Positions 22,244 to 35,035 are shown, counted from the first letter of the stretch. The stretch is 64,000 bases of DNA from Trissonchulus latispiculum (GCA_030248195.1 JASAND010027674.1:1-64000), one strand, 5' to 3'. Numbers and translations: made by a program. The notes: generated by a model from the letters alone, not told the origin.

Positions 22244-22479
22244 ACAAAGATTATGGAAATTATCTGAAAATTCAACTTTTTGGAATAATGCTGTTCATAG
22301 CTTGTCTAAAAAACTGCGTGTGCGAGGTTATTCTATAAATAAACTAAATAATCAAATTAGAATTTTTAGTCAAAAAATTAATCTCAATTAATTCGAAAAC
22401 TATCGTTATAAAAAAGCAAATTAATTGTATTAAACAAAAAATTTTTTAATTGTTTCTTGTGTAGTCCTAACATCACACA

Positions 22480-22590
22480 TGGAATGTGTATATCTGCCCA
22501 GTTTCCCCATGCCAGGTGCGCACCTGGTGAGGCTGGGCGATGAGACGCATGGGGCTATGAGCACTCATCTTTAAGACATATACTACACAA
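22480..22590. other. Palindromic segment after the RT remains
   Basis: CCCATGCCAGGTGCGCACCT forms the centre of a self-complementary stretch (CCAGGTGCGCACCTGG), with CCCCATG / CATGGGG outside. Possibly the 3' non-coding part of the Penelope-like element. Confidence 0.4.
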
Positions 22591-23084
22591 TCCATGTATC
22601 ACATTACTTAATTATTTGTTAAGATGCATATTCGTTGTTAATAAGTGCACCAACATAATATTTTTATTGTTTTTCCTATTTATATGTTTTCCTATTTTTA
22701 TATATATTCTTTGCACAACTTTTTTTCCGTCTCTTATATATGTTTTTATTCTAATTTTATTTCATATTTAGGTTTCTTATACATATTTCTTTTACTTCTG
22801 CTATTGTGGTTGGCAATTCTTAGTATGCCTGGCTCTACCGAAGGAAACTCTGACTCTAGCCTTCACTCTGAAATTACGGTTTTCCAAGGTTAGCCTTTAA
22901 GGCTTTCCTGTTTCTTCTGTTTTTCTTTTACTGTCTGACCAACCAATTTTGTTGCTCTGACGACCCTCCACCCCCCGTGGTTCCGACCCCGTGGGAAAAT
23001 TTTTTATTTCACCCCAAAAATTGAGAAAAACCTTCCCCAAGGGGTTTTCGATAAAGCAAAGTCCAAATCTGAGGTCTGTTTTAG

Positions 23085-23350
23085 CATCATGCCAATGCTC
23101 ATGCTTTTCCCTCGCACCCTGCCGTTTATACACCCGCTCAATATTTTATGCAATTTTATTATGCCATTTTAAATATAATATATATATATATATATAAATT
23201 TTAACGAGATTTTTTTAGCATCATTTAGCTTTAGCGTCATCAGCATCATCTGTTTTAGCATCATGCCAATGCTCATGCTTTTCCTTCGCATCCTGCCGTT
23301 TATACACCCACTCACTATTTTATGCAATTTTATTATGCCATTTTAAAAAT
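23085..23350. repeat. Two-copy tandem duplication, about 170-bp period
   Basis: TAGCATCATGCCAATGCTCA through TATGCAATTTTATTATGCCA occurs at 23083-23166 and again at 23256-23343; a (TA)n run at 23177-23197 lies between. Confidence 0.85.
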
Positions 23351-23359
23351 ATTTATATT

Positions 23360-24390
23360 CGTATTAGGGATCGACCGGAATTCCGGTTCCGGTTCCGGTT
23401 TTTGAAAATGTACCGGAACTGGAACCAATTTCAGCCTATTATAAAAAGTAAAATTTTATTAAAATTTTCAAAACTTTCACAAAATTGAAAAATTGCCATT
23501 CTCGTCCACCAGAATATTATATTCTCAAAAATTTTCGCCTGCGCGCTATTTCGTTACTTAAAATGTTTAGAGTTAATAATAATGTCTAATGTATATATAT
23601 ACAATCGTTAATTCATTTATTGTTATGAATATTAATACACACAAAAATAATACTTAAAAATAACTAAAACACCAGAATACGTAGCACAAGCCGCCGATTC
23701 GCTTTTTAAATTTAAGTATTGATACGATAATCCTAAGTTGAAATATATTGAAGCCTTGCGTAGACCTTTGCTATTTCAGAATTATATAGGCGCACTGTTG
23801 TCAGTTTAGATTCTAGAATTAGATTTCTGTTTTTGCTAAGATCTATATAATTGTTTTATCATTGTTTAAACCACCTGGAATGTTTTTGCTGTTTGTTTCG
23901 TATATAATTAATTATATATTTATTCGCTGAGTGCAACGTAATTAGATATTAAAAGATTATGGTTGAAACAAATAGCAAAATTTTTAAAAATATTTTGATG
24001 TCATTTAAAATTTAAAAATCCACATGAAGCTATCCAAAAACGAGAAAAATACGCAATAGATCATATCTTACGTATACTTAAAATGTCGATGGCATGATTA
24101 TTTTCACGACTTTTTTGTGTTTTGAAAATGCTGCAAATTTTCTTGGATCTCTAACTCTAACTGACCAGAAATTGTCAGGTAAATCAGATAAAACACTAAA
24201 TCTGCTTCTGGCTTATTTTGCTGAAAGCTCCTAAAACAGGTTTTGATGCTCGCAGATATTTATACATATAATTTCATGCAATCAATTTTATATAGATATA
24301 TACTATCTGTTTATTTAGCTTTATTTTATATTCAGCCTAACTAAGAAATTACTTTTTACTTTCCAGTAAATTTTCTTTGGAATTCAACTT
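23360..24390. other. AT-rich intergenic DNA
   Basis: Starts with a GACCGGAATTCCGGTTCCGG palindromic cluster (23372-23420) that looks like one end of a MITE with CCGGAA motifs. Rest: nothing recognised. Confidence 0.45.
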
Positions 24391-24394
24391 CCAT

Positions 24395-24839
24395 GGCCAG
24401 TCTCTTAAAACTTGAAACTTACAACTTGCATGCGCAAGTTACAAGTCAGGTATTTCAGAAACCCTCAAGTGGTACTTGCGTACTCGCACTTGAACTGCAA
24501 GTTGCAAGTCCACAAGTTTCAAGTTTTTGGCTAACACGTGCGGTCAGAACTTGTTTCGTAAAAATCGTCAATACAGCTACCTGCAACTTGCACTTTGCGG
24601 AGCAGGTTGAGCGAATTTTCACTGAACAAATGGAACAAAAATTGCTATAACTATTTATTTTAATATTTTTTGAGAAATTGTATGACATGTCTCTTTGGAA
24701 TATTGTCGTAAAACAGTGTGGCTTTCCAACAATTTCTTTAATTTTTGTAATTTATATGACTTTTTAAATATATTTCGTTAATTTTTTTAAAGATCAGCTG
24801 CTATACAAACTTGCACTTGAACTTTGTAATGAAACTGGC
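24395..24839. mobile_element. TIR element with CAAGT/ACTTG array
   Basis: Starts GGCCAGTCTCTTAAAACTTG and ends GAACTTTGTAATGAAACTGG, inverted. The left part is packed with ACTTGCAACTTGC and GCAAGTTGCAAGT words. TIR resembles that of the 58799-59180 element. Confidence 0.7.
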
Positions 24840-27700
24840 TGAAATCGGGGTCGAAAGTCCTTTACACAGAGACGCAGACAGCGAAAAGATGTGGATCAGC
24901 TCTTAGGTCTATTGACTAAGCTAGCCTAGTGTGGGTCTTGGTACTGCACAAACGAAGAAAACCTTAAAATCAGAACAACCGTCGCACACGTCGAACACGC
25001 AAGACCAAGGCTCCGTATGCGGGCTTCCGTCGGGCTGACTATCTACAGTTCAAGCTTCAATCTCAACGCGATCCCACGGCTGAGAACAGTTGCAGTAAAA
25101 CGTTACCTCCGAATGCTCAGGCTCAACTAGAGAACTACCCTCGTGAACAAGGAAAAGTATACTAAAACTGTACTGGTTGTGGCACTCAGGGAACTGATGA
25201 AATTATGAAATGGCAGATTAAGTTGATTTTCGGGCTCACTAATGTCACTAAAATCGCTAAGGTTTCCCTCGAATCCCCTAGATAAACTGAATAGGCTACA
25301 GACTGATCTATTTATCCAGATAACGTTGACTCAGCGGTATCCTATCCAATTTAGTATCAACCACAACGACTTAAGCTCTGATCCTAATAACTATTTTACT
25401 ATTGCAAGTTACCGTACAACTGCATACACACAAGATCAAATATACTACAAATCTATTGCAAGAACTGATACGACAGGAATCCGTTCACCGCCTAACAACA
25501 AAACCCAAAACTATGATCAGTCACAGGTCCCTACTCCGAAACGTAGCAGAAGAACTAAAGCTGAAACCTAAGAAAATTTTGGTGAGATTAATATTTTAGC
25601 CTAATGTTTGCCACACGTACACTCACACGCGCACTCACACCAACAGTACTAGTTTCTTAGACTGAGAATTGATTCGCAGTCACGCAATGATTTGGTTTTC
25701 GGGGTCGAGGGGGAGGTTCCCTATATGCTCCCTATATGTACCTGAAATGTGTGCACAAGTCCAACTGTTCCCGGTCACGAATAGCTACCATCAATACGCA
25801 CCAGCAGAAAACCAGTAACTATTCTGCCTTCTTAAAAGAAGACGACCTTTATCTTTAAAACTTTAAGTTAAAGAGAGAGAATTTGAATGAATTTGGAAGG
25901 AACAGCGAAAATGAAGACGACAGCAGAAATGACAATTTTGGACAAACAGACAGTGTGCATTTTTAAAACAACAAGTTATTCGAATCAAGATCTTCTTTTC
26001 TTTACTAGAATCTGCTGAACATCCAACCCAAACTCCAGAACCCAATACAACTGCCCTAAGTCTGTCGGTGTGTCCCTAAGCCAAAATTAGGCTCTCACGA
26101 TAGATCTAGATTCGGGAAGAACCTCTGCAAACTGACGTTTGTCGGCAGAATTCCCGGTGATCCGGACAGAGCAGCGAGTGATCGAGAACCAACGGTGGAG
26201 AGAGGGTCCAGGGGTGATCCGGAACGGCGTCACTCACACTGGCAATCAGAGAAACAACCAAGGGAGAAAAGATTCAAAGGCTGATGTCCGGACAGGCGCT
26301 GAAGACAGGTGATCCACTGGATCCAAGAGACTAGCGGAACAAAGCAGAGCAGAGCTGGACGGGTCCGAGAAGGAACCCGCGCTAGAACTGAATCAAATGG
26401 GTTAAAACCTTGTTGGTTTTTTCCCGGATTCAGCAGTATTAACTGGATTTCAGAGAATTGGTAAAATTGCGTGTTTTCAAAATCAAAAATCGAAAATATT
26501 GATTGCTAGAATTTTCGAACAAAACTAATTCGGATTTACGAGTTCTAAAAATTGTCACTGACATTAGGGTGAAAGTCGCTTTGAAAACCTGGAAGAAACG
26601 ATCAGAAAGCTAGTCGAAAGTGAATTTTCGAGTGATTTTGAAGGAATTTTGTAGAGGGGATTTCCGTCAGAAATCCCCCACCAATGACGTATCCTAGATT
26701 TCCTACCCAATATCTGCTGATATTAGTACACAAACATGAAAACAGTTATCAAAGTTGACATCAAGCAATCTAGGGCGGCTAGAGCCCGATTTTAACAGTA
26801 TATTTCCGAAAGAGAGACTCAAGGTCCAATTAGGCTTTTTAAAACTCGCATTTACAATTGTTATAGAAAGATCCTAAAGGGCAAGGGGGAGCTCAACCTA
26901 GAGGGAGGAATTCTAAATAGGCTTCTGAAGCCAACCCATTTTAGGCAAAGCCATCGGGCGTGGACAAATTTTGGAGGGAGGTATCCTAGAAGGGGAGAGG
27001 CAAAACCCTCCCAACAGAACAGCTCAAGGGGTGTCCGTGCTTCTTCCCCCCAGGACCTCAAAATCGGGACGGCCGTCCGCTAGTATCCCAGAATCACAGA
27101 CTGACTGGAAACTGCAAATTTTGGTCTCACGTTAACTTTCTTTGCCGTGCTTTTGCAATCATCTTTCGATGATTGGCTGCTTTCACGATCGCGTTTTGTC
27201 ATTGGTTGGTTTCAAAGGGAGGACCCAGCCTCCTTCTTTTGAATTTGCACCTGAGCAATTCGTCATCTTAGTTGCGTAACTTTTAGGGCCCAGAGGCCGT
27301 TTCTCAAGTGACCCAGAGTACCCTAAAACCCTGGGCCATAAACTTTTACTGCGTTTTTGTTTTGGAGGACCTTTGTCCTGGGTTTCATTTCTAAAGATCC
27401 AGATATCAGCTACAACAGACGTGCAGGCGAAACGAAAGCCGACGAGAACGAGAAATAGAGAAGGAAAAATCGTAATAACGAATAGGGGGCCCAGAAGCAC
27501 AAGATGAAATAAGCGGAACTTAGAGAAAACTAAACTTCTACGTGCCTTAAGAATTAGCTGGAACTCTGCTATATTTTGCTCATTAATGTTAATTATCAAC
27601 GTTCTTTCTTCTTTCTTTTTAGGGGTGACTTGTGCCTTAATCTGCAGAGGGGTTCCCCTCTGTCTAGCCTGTGCGTGTTGCTATTCAGCGAGGAAGGAAA
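24840..27700. other. Intergenic DNA without recognised genes
   Basis: Open frames of 109 aa (25242-25571, plus) and 138 aa (27183-27599, minus) occur, but neither shows known motifs or splice context. Low-copy repeat debris is likely. Confidence 0.5.
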
Positions 27701-28267
27701 TGCGTCTATCAAAAGATATTGAGTACACCATTATAGCGAGATTCCGTGGAACCAACCTAGCTGGAACTAAGCATAAAATCATTCCACGAAAATGAGCTGA
27801 CTTTGTTGGAATTTTGCTCTCCAGTTTTTGATGATAAATGTTTCCAGGAAAATTAGCTGATTTCACTGGAAATCAGTCAGCCCAGAATTAAAGGTAAAAT
27901 AAATACGTTTTAAAATCAGGCCCAACCGGACATTGCCGGACCTCCAAGGCCCGGCAGGCTCGGCTCGGGCCGTGCCTTCGCGGCTGACGTGCCCGGGTCG
28001 GGCCTAACGCTCCAACAAACAACCGGGCCCTGCCCGGCCCATTACAGGCTCGACGCGGGGACAGAGACCCGCTTCCAACCGAGTTGGAATCTTGCTCGCA
28101 AGAACTAAGGCGCAGATGTTTCCACGAAAGCCGGCTAACTCGGTAGGAATCAGGCCGCCTGGGCTAAGGTTTTTAAATTTTCCTGGAATTCAGCTCATAA
28201 AATTTTCATAGGTTTCATCCGCGGAATCTCGCTATAACGGTGTACTCAGAATCTTTTGATAGACGCA
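27701..28267. mobile_element. Foldback element with CCCGG-rich core
   Basis: TGCGTCTATCAAAAGATATT at the left returns inverted at the right end; ATTATAGCGAGATTCC also matches inverted. The core holds GGCCCGG/CCGGGCC words like the hAT MITE at 46737, so a second element may be nested in it. Confidence 0.85.
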
Positions 28268-29170
28268 AAAGGCAGAGCAGAAACGCGCATATGTGTACAC
28301 ATATCCACAGACATTCAGACTGTACATCACGCACTCACACAAACTCAGCGGAGGGGACCTGTGAATAAACCCCATACGTTTGATGATGCAGAATTGAGGG
28401 GTTAAAAATTAACTAAACTTAACCTCAAGTTAATGGTGAACGGATTTGCTTTACAAATGATTAATAAAATTACAGTTACCATTATAAAACCCCAAATTAC
28501 TGACAAGACAAAAACTATACACCCATTTCACATTCAATTTTCTGCCTTTCTAGTTTCACTTGCAAAGAAAACAAAATTGTACAATTCTTGCTACTTGCTA
28601 CCCAAATGATTATCAATCTTTTGTACAATTTTAGAATTAATACTAACTACAATTTATACGTAAACAAGTACAAGCAATCAGAAACAGACATGATTCAATA
28701 TTTAATAGGTACAAGCTTAGCTAATTACAAATACAGGAATTATCGTGTCATCTTGTCTGCGTGCTTTCTTTTCTTTTTTTTCAGGATACGTTTTCCACTC
28801 GGCTTCTCGGGACTAGAGGCCTGCCGGTTAGATTGGTTGAAAGTTAAGACGGCTGTCCATGATAGTTGAGGCGGACCCAGCCAGCAACAACTAATTCTAA
28901 TTTAGCACAAAATAGTCATCAGGAGCAGTCTCTAGACGTTGCCCTCAGTGCAGCTATTGATTGAAGGATTTCTATGGCTAAACTCAAACGTTTCCTGATA
29001 GCTGATAATCTCCTAAACTAAAAGATTTTTACTGAACCCGATTCAGTGACAGTATCTACCGCAATACTAAATTATTTGCACCATATCTGCTATAGGTTTT
29101 ATCATTAAGACATTGAGCAAAAACATCCCTTCATAACCCAGATTTTAAAGCTTCAAGAATGCAATTCTAA
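28268..29170. other. Intergenic DNA, nothing recognised
   Basis: No coding exon or clear repeat seen on either strand. Confidence 0.4.
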
Positions 29171-29184
29171 ATCCCTTATTTTTC

Positions 29185-29345
29185 ATTTTCGTTAGAACTT
29201 GCTTTTACAAGTTCTCTAGTCTTTCATTTTGCTTAGCTAATTTCCGCAAGTAGCGGGGAAAGCTTTATGGCAACTAGAACTTGCCGTTCAAGTGCAAGTG
29301 CAAGTTCAAGCACAAGTTCAAGTTGCAAGATTTTTACGAAATTTG
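29185..29345. repeat. CAAGTTC/CAAGTGC array
   Basis: AGTGCAAGTGCAAGTTCAAG-type words, related to the 24395 element arms; probably a decayed relative. Confidence 0.55.
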
Positions 29346-30739
29346 CCCTGGGGTCTTCGTATTGCTGCTTTGATAATAATCGGCTCATCTGGACGGCGAT
29401 GTGGTAGGGGAGGGCACGCCCTTTCCAGCGAACGCTGTTTGATTCGCTTCTGAGTTGCGGATGGTATGGCAGTACCAAATAGTAGGACTTTTCTTCAGTC
29501 TCTACAGACATTTCTACAGACTTCTTTCTGAAACTTAAAATTCTCCAAAACAATTGCTATCGACATTTCTCAAAACCCTGTATCTGAGGTGTTTTCTGTC
29601 GAAAACTGACGTTTAAGGTGGTGATTCCTTTTGGAGACAATATCAAATATAATCAGTTATTACACACTCATTACTTGGAGTTTAGAAGCCATTTTTATAT
29701 CAAAATGTTGTTTAACATTTTCTCTTTTTGTTGAATACAATGAAACAAATTTTGGTTTTCCAAAAATGTTTACTGTATTTTAGCAGGAGTGCAACTTTCA
29801 AGTCTGTTTTGCAGACCGAAATAAAGTTTTTTCATGAGACTTCGGTTATATCATTCGTACCTTTATCAAATAGCTGGGGACCTTTTTAGTTATTATGAAA
29901 TCGTTCATCGTTATGGAGAAATTAGCTAAAATGTATTCTCAATTTTGATTTTGACTACGTTTCCCAACTGTGGCAAGCGATCACATTAGCTAGAAAGCAG
30001 CAATCAGGACAACTAAAAAGGATCTCGGGTACTTTTGTGAGAACCACATCTGCTAAGTTTCAACCCTGTAGCTTGTGTGAAGTTTGAATCTACTAAAACA
30101 ATAAAATAGTGTTGTCTAGGACACGTTATTTCTAAGTTAGGATCCTAAGATAGCGGTGTGCGATGTCAGAAGCGAGTGAGACCCTGACTAACTAAGCAAT
30201 ATGCGGATAGTGGCAATTTACTGGTAAATCCGTACAACTCCAAACACAAAACCCGAACAAGCACGGATACTATATCGTAACCCCCCCCCCCCAACCTACA
30301 TAACGAGCCCAGCTTGACAGCAATTCCCAAACTCTACAACTGAACTGTCCCCAATTCAGCAACTTTGACGTTGACTTAAACATTATAAGCTAAGTATAAC
30401 TAGGGAAGTTACACATCAGTGTGCAAACCATTGAGCGTTTGCTAAACTCGTTTGCATAAAATTGTGTCTTCTGTCAGTCTAACTTCACACTTGCATAGTG
30501 AATGCTCCACAATCGCTGGAAATAATTTGGTCGTGTTTTTACAAAAACTACATACATATTTTATAATAGCAGTCTATGAGACAGCAGTATTAAGATTATC
30601 ATGCCTCGGATAACTGGCCTCTATGAGAACGAGACCTTCGTATCGATACTTTGGTCTAATTTTACGGCTTGCGTAGATCAAGAAATAATAGATCATTTTT
30701 GATTTCTGCAAAAATGACAAATAAAAACGCCAAAATAAA
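29346..30739. other. Intergenic DNA with one isolated element end
   Basis: At 29611-29630 TTTAAGGTGGTGATTCCTTT matches the terminus of the 55148-56160 element. Nothing else recognised. Confidence 0.4.
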
Positions 30740-31230
30740 ACTACCAGTAGTCTATTTACTATATATATACCCCCCCAACCAAACCCCGAAAACGCTGTTT
30801 TAAGGGGTTTGACCACTGGTCAGTAGGCCACCTAGTCCGTAGTGACCAGTGGTCACTTCCGTCGGTTCTGAAAATATGCTCATTGAAGCGAGTGTAGTCG
30901 ATTTACTATATATGCCCAAAACCAAATCCCCGAAAAAAGTTGTTGTAAGGGGTTTGACCACTGGTCAGTAGGCAGGCCACCTAGAGCGTAATGACCAGTG
31001 CTCACTTCCGTCGGTTTTGAAAATATGCTCATTGAAACGAGCGTAGCCGTAGTCGATTTACTAAATATGCACCCAACCAAAACTCCGAAAAACGCTGTTT
31101 TAGTTTTCCGAACTTTTACCCTATTAACTTTGACCCTGGGCAAGATGCCACGGGGCTGGTCACTTCGGGCGGTTTCGATACTATACTCATCGTGTTCAGC
31201 GACTCCGATTTACTATATATGAGTACCACC
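30740..31230. repeat. Diverged copy of the 145-bp satellite, about four units
   Basis: GTAGTCGATTTACTATATAT recurs near 30745, 30892, 31048 and 31205 with TGACCAGTGGTCAC in between, as at 4413-5330. Confidence 0.85.
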
Positions 31231-33669
31231 AAAAACAGAAAAACGTTTTTAGATGACTTTTTGACCATTTTTTAGTTTTCGGACTAGTGAAATTTGCGAA
31301 GTCCAAAAGTTAAATGTTCCATTTTTGACTATCTGTAAAAATCGACCCAGAGCGAAATTGGCAAATCAAACATAAACTAGATCTGCACCCATATATAGAT
31401 ATTCAAAAAACAGTATAGAAAAATTTTTCCATGGACCGTTTGAAAAATCGGTGTGAAAAAAACATGGCCTTGTAAAGAGAAAAAATCCCACTTTTAAACT
31501 TGTATCAAAACAGTCGATTTTTTCAAAATTCATTTTTCGGGCAAGTTTGGTATTATTCGAGAGCCATTGGCCTGAAGATTTCAAAAATTTAAACTTTAGC
31601 TCTCAACTCCTTACCGTTAAATTAGTTTTGGCTAAATAACTGTTTTCCTAATCCGCAAAGTGCCTTTATAGCTCATAATATGAGGGGCGCTCCGCGTACC
31701 CTCATAATTTATTATTATTCCGCCTCCAGCAGAATAATATTAAAATCAGGTTAGGGTTATTTTTACCATGGGGAAATATTAGGCCGACTTTTCCGTGGGG
31801 AAAGTATACAGTGTCGCTTTCGCCGCTCATTCCCACTCCTTTCCAGAGCCTCTTTACGCCTCCTGGCCTCCATGGCCCCTCCACCTCCTCCTCCAGAACT
31901 TTTAACTTCCCACAGACGCTGCCAGCGATGCCGACCAGTTGTCTCATTTTCGTATTGCTTCATTTTTGTATTACTTTTCTGATTTGCAGGACAAATTGTC
32001 AGCAAAGAAAACAAGCTTTTAAACTTTCCCTTGCTTCAGTTCACCTAATTTATTAGTCTGTCCAATGGAGAAAGTTGCTTAGGTAAGAATCACTCCCCCA
32101 GCAATCAATCAAGTAAACTAAATTGTAGTGGGCGAACATGATTTTCTACATGAATTATATTAAACAAGTACTCTTTGAAGGAGGCTAATGCTTTGTAGAT
32201 CCGCTAGTATGTAATTGCAAATGATCAAGCAAGACTTTGTAAGCCTTAGGCCTTGCTTGTTATTAGTTTCAGAAAATGTTAGAAGTTCCAGGTTTACAAT
32301 TTCACTTGATGACTTGAACTTGCGCAATATTGGTTACGATGTCGATTGTCTCCCAAAAATAGGCTATAATTGCTAAACGTTTATGCTTTTAAACCAAACT
32401 CCCATCTTAAACTAAACTTTAACTAAAATTGCTTCTCGGTGAGTATGTAAACAGGCAAGGACTAATGTAATTGTAGTATCAATCCCCGGTTTACTGTCCG
32501 GTTACTAAACCGGAAATTGTTTGGCGAAACGATTGCAGGTTTTCTCAAAGGGTGCAACTCACACTAAATTAGATTCCTAAGCTCAAGTCCTATTCTACTC
32601 AAGAAAAGGCAAAGGTGGCGTACAAAGTAATTTATTAATGGACTTACGATTTAATGGCAAAATGGCAAAGCAGGCAGAGCTAATACACAATGGCACTAAT
32701 GGCCTACTGAATAATGATCGAATTGAATAAATCCAATGAAATCGAATGAATGGAACAAAGAATGCTTCCGTTTAAATAGCCCCAATTTTGGTGACAATTT
32801 GGAATATGCAAATTAGATATGCAAATTAGATAGCTAATATTGCAAAGCCAATGTTCTTACACAAAAGGAATGATTACTTTGAACAATTGACAGAATTGCA
32901 GATCGTATAGCCAGGATTTTCACAGTAGTATTCCGCTAATAAAGGATAAGTTCCGCAAATACATAGTTTATTTTCAGCACTGTCCACCAAAGTTGTCATT
33001 TTTCGTCGTCTCTGCATTTCTTCCTACTTCAATTAGTTCTTCTCACTCAATGGTAAAGACCACTTAGGAAAAGTCAATTGTTCAGTCTCATTCAATTAAA
33101 ATCTATGCTACACTGGTGTTCATAAACGTGCAGCCGTTTAGATCGCTGACTACCGAAGGCTGAGCGTGTGAAGGTCAGGCCGTCCATTCTGCTGTCTAAA
33201 TGGTTAAACCTGTCTAGCTGGTGCAACTGTAATTCTGAGCTGAAGCTCAGCTACGGAATAGCTAAAGTCCAAAGTCCAGCTTGGCTATAGTACATAAGTA
33301 CGTTATAGTCCAATTTGCTGGAATTGCTCGTTTTTATATCTTCTTAATCTTTCCTGCTCCAGCAGGAACAATAAAAAGGTTTCAGTCTATTCTTATGTAG
33401 TTCGAAGTTGGAAATGGAAAACCTTGATTGATTTGATTCTGAATGTTGACGATTGTCTCCCATTAGAGCACTGTTTCGTTAGGGCACTCTGTCACTTCAG
33501 TTATTGCACTTATTCTTTGATACCAAAGGGTTTCGTTAGGGCACTGCACATAGAGTAAATTGACAGTGTGGCCCAACTAAAGATGCCTACACCATGACTT
33601 AGCCTAATTCTTAGTCGCGGCTGGTTAAGTTGGTTAGGCTGGTTTGGCTGGGCAGGCTGGTTAGGGTGA
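31231..33669. other. Intergenic DNA
   Basis: Contains the fifth hairpin module (31672-31710, AATATGAGGGGCGC ... ACCCTCATAA) and a doubled ATGCAAAT octamer at 32806-32826. GTTTCGTTAGGGCACT occurs twice at 33474-33545. No gene seen. Confidence 0.5.
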
Positions 33670-33679
33670 TTTTTGAATT

Positions 33680-34165
33680 TATGAGTATGTTTCGACTACA
33701 CCGAGTTCAAATACCGCAAAATTTATCGATTTCGCGAAATTCCCATTTTTCTATTTCTAAGAGGGACCAAGGGAAACCGAAAAATTTTTGTCTTCGATTT
33801 TGCTGAAATGCTGTAATATAGGGGTTTTCGGGGTCGTAGAACGCGAATCTGAAGTCCGTTTTTCGATTCAACCTTTCGTTAGCTCAGTATAAGCTAAAGG
33901 TTTAAGCTTAAGATGTAAGCTTGTACTGAGCTAACGAAAAGCTGAATCGGAAAACGGACTTGATTCGTGTTCTACTACCCTGAAAACTCCTATGTACAAC
34001 TTTTCAGCAAAATCGAAGACAAAAAATTTTCGGTTTCCCTTGGTCCCCCCTTAGAAATCGAAAAAAAATCGAATTTCGCGAAATCGAAAAATCTTGCGAT
34101 ATTTGAACTCAGCGTAGTAGAAAGCATATCCATAGTTAATTTTAGCTCACTTGGTCAAGTTTTAA
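33680..34165. mobile_element. F1 foldback element, copy a
   Basis: CGAGTTCAAATACCGCAAAA ... GACCAAGGGAAACCG ... AAGTCCGTTTTTCGATTCA, then the same inverted from CGTTAGCTCAGTATAAGC on. Centre near 33915 (TTAAGCTTAAGATG). Confidence 0.9.
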
Positions 34166-34351
34166 GGATTTTGAGTGCTGGGGGGGGGGGTAATCAAGAT
34201 AAGACCCATGTTGCCTATGTATGTACATAAGTCCTTGGTCCTAAACTTGTCCAGGTTTTCAGTTGACGATAATGGAAAATTCCAGGAAGCAGATCTCCTG
34301 AGGCCCGCCTTTTCTAAATTTATTGGTACTGCTGGTTCCTGTGTTTTCAGA

Positions 34352-34446
34352 CCTTACCGAGTTTTGATGGCGAAGTCGTGGGCTATAAGAAGCAGTACAG
34401 TGATACTAACATTGTGGAGATTTGCCGGTTCTATGTTACGCAGTGA
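34352..34446 (+). CDS. Possible orphan terminal exon, unidentified
   Basis: After an acceptor-like GTGTTTTCAG, the frame reads TLPSFDGEVVGYKKQYSDTN then IVEICRFYVTQ and TGA. It looks protein-like, but no upstream exon, start or family could be found. It may be a captured gene fragment or chance. Confidence 0.22.
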
Positions 34447-34559
34447 GAAAAAGAATACTCCAAAAATAATTTTAATACATAAGAAGAAAGTGCAGCAAAA
34501 ATGGTCCAGCAGTAGCTGTTATATGTATGAAATATTTCATGCCTATGTGTAGCATGTAT

Positions 34560-35035
34560 ATTCATGTATTTCATGTTTATTGGTACAAATGCTACAATAT
34601 TTTTTGAAATTTTAGTGTAAAAACTAATTTTTTCCGACCATTTCGCCTATACCTTGGCTATTTTTTCGTTACTCCTTGTCCTCGGCGGAGGTAGGGCTTG
34701 TACCTTGTCCGGGTTTGGGGGTAGAGCTTGGACCCCACCCAGAATCCCCCGCGTTAACCTATGGTCGTAAGTAAGTAGAGCAGTCAGCGTATTCCACCTT
34801 GAATGTGTAAGACCCAGGAGTGCACCTTGTTTTCGCATAAGTGAGAGGGATTTAATTATTATTAATTCTTTAATAAAGAAAATTAATCAGACACACACAA
34901 AGTACCAATGGTGCATTGAAATACCATAACTAAGCAGCCTCAGAACCAACCATAGACTAGCATTTTAAAGACACTTAAAGATGCAGACGCAGCCAGCGAG
35001 AAACAACCGATCAGTGTTGCTAACAGCAGCCCGTC
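34560..35035. other. Intergenic DNA, nothing recognised
   Basis: No gene or clear repeat seen. Confidence 0.4.

Larger units (their letters stand above)
20280..22385 (+). mobile_element. Degenerate Penelope-like retroelement, GIY-YIG upstream of RT (Naiad-like order)
   Basis: From left: a CKIC zinc-type motif (20286), LIYIINCEDCGMMYVGETKR (GIY-YIG core), ERESYWIRQLRTKFPYGLNY, a linker, then reverse transcriptase pieces: FHKNLLNL, YTYDFTMYTSLEH (motif A, near 21549), GIPMGTDCAPFLVNLILF (near 21810), FRYMDDL (catalytic YMDD, near 21950), YPPSFLL, FNFDTIKFPHIQSN, and NNAVHSLSKKLRVRGYS (thumb). In classical Penelope the nuclease follows the RT; here it precedes it, as described for Naiad/Chlamys-type elements. 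At least two frameshifts and several stops make it dead. An alternative is two adjacent fragments of one tandemly inserted classical element. Confidence 0.75.

Noticed and set aside
20010..22590. Hammerhead ribozyme in the Penelope-like element
   Set aside because: Such elements often carry one, but I found no CTGATGA and GAAA core in a suitable arrangement.
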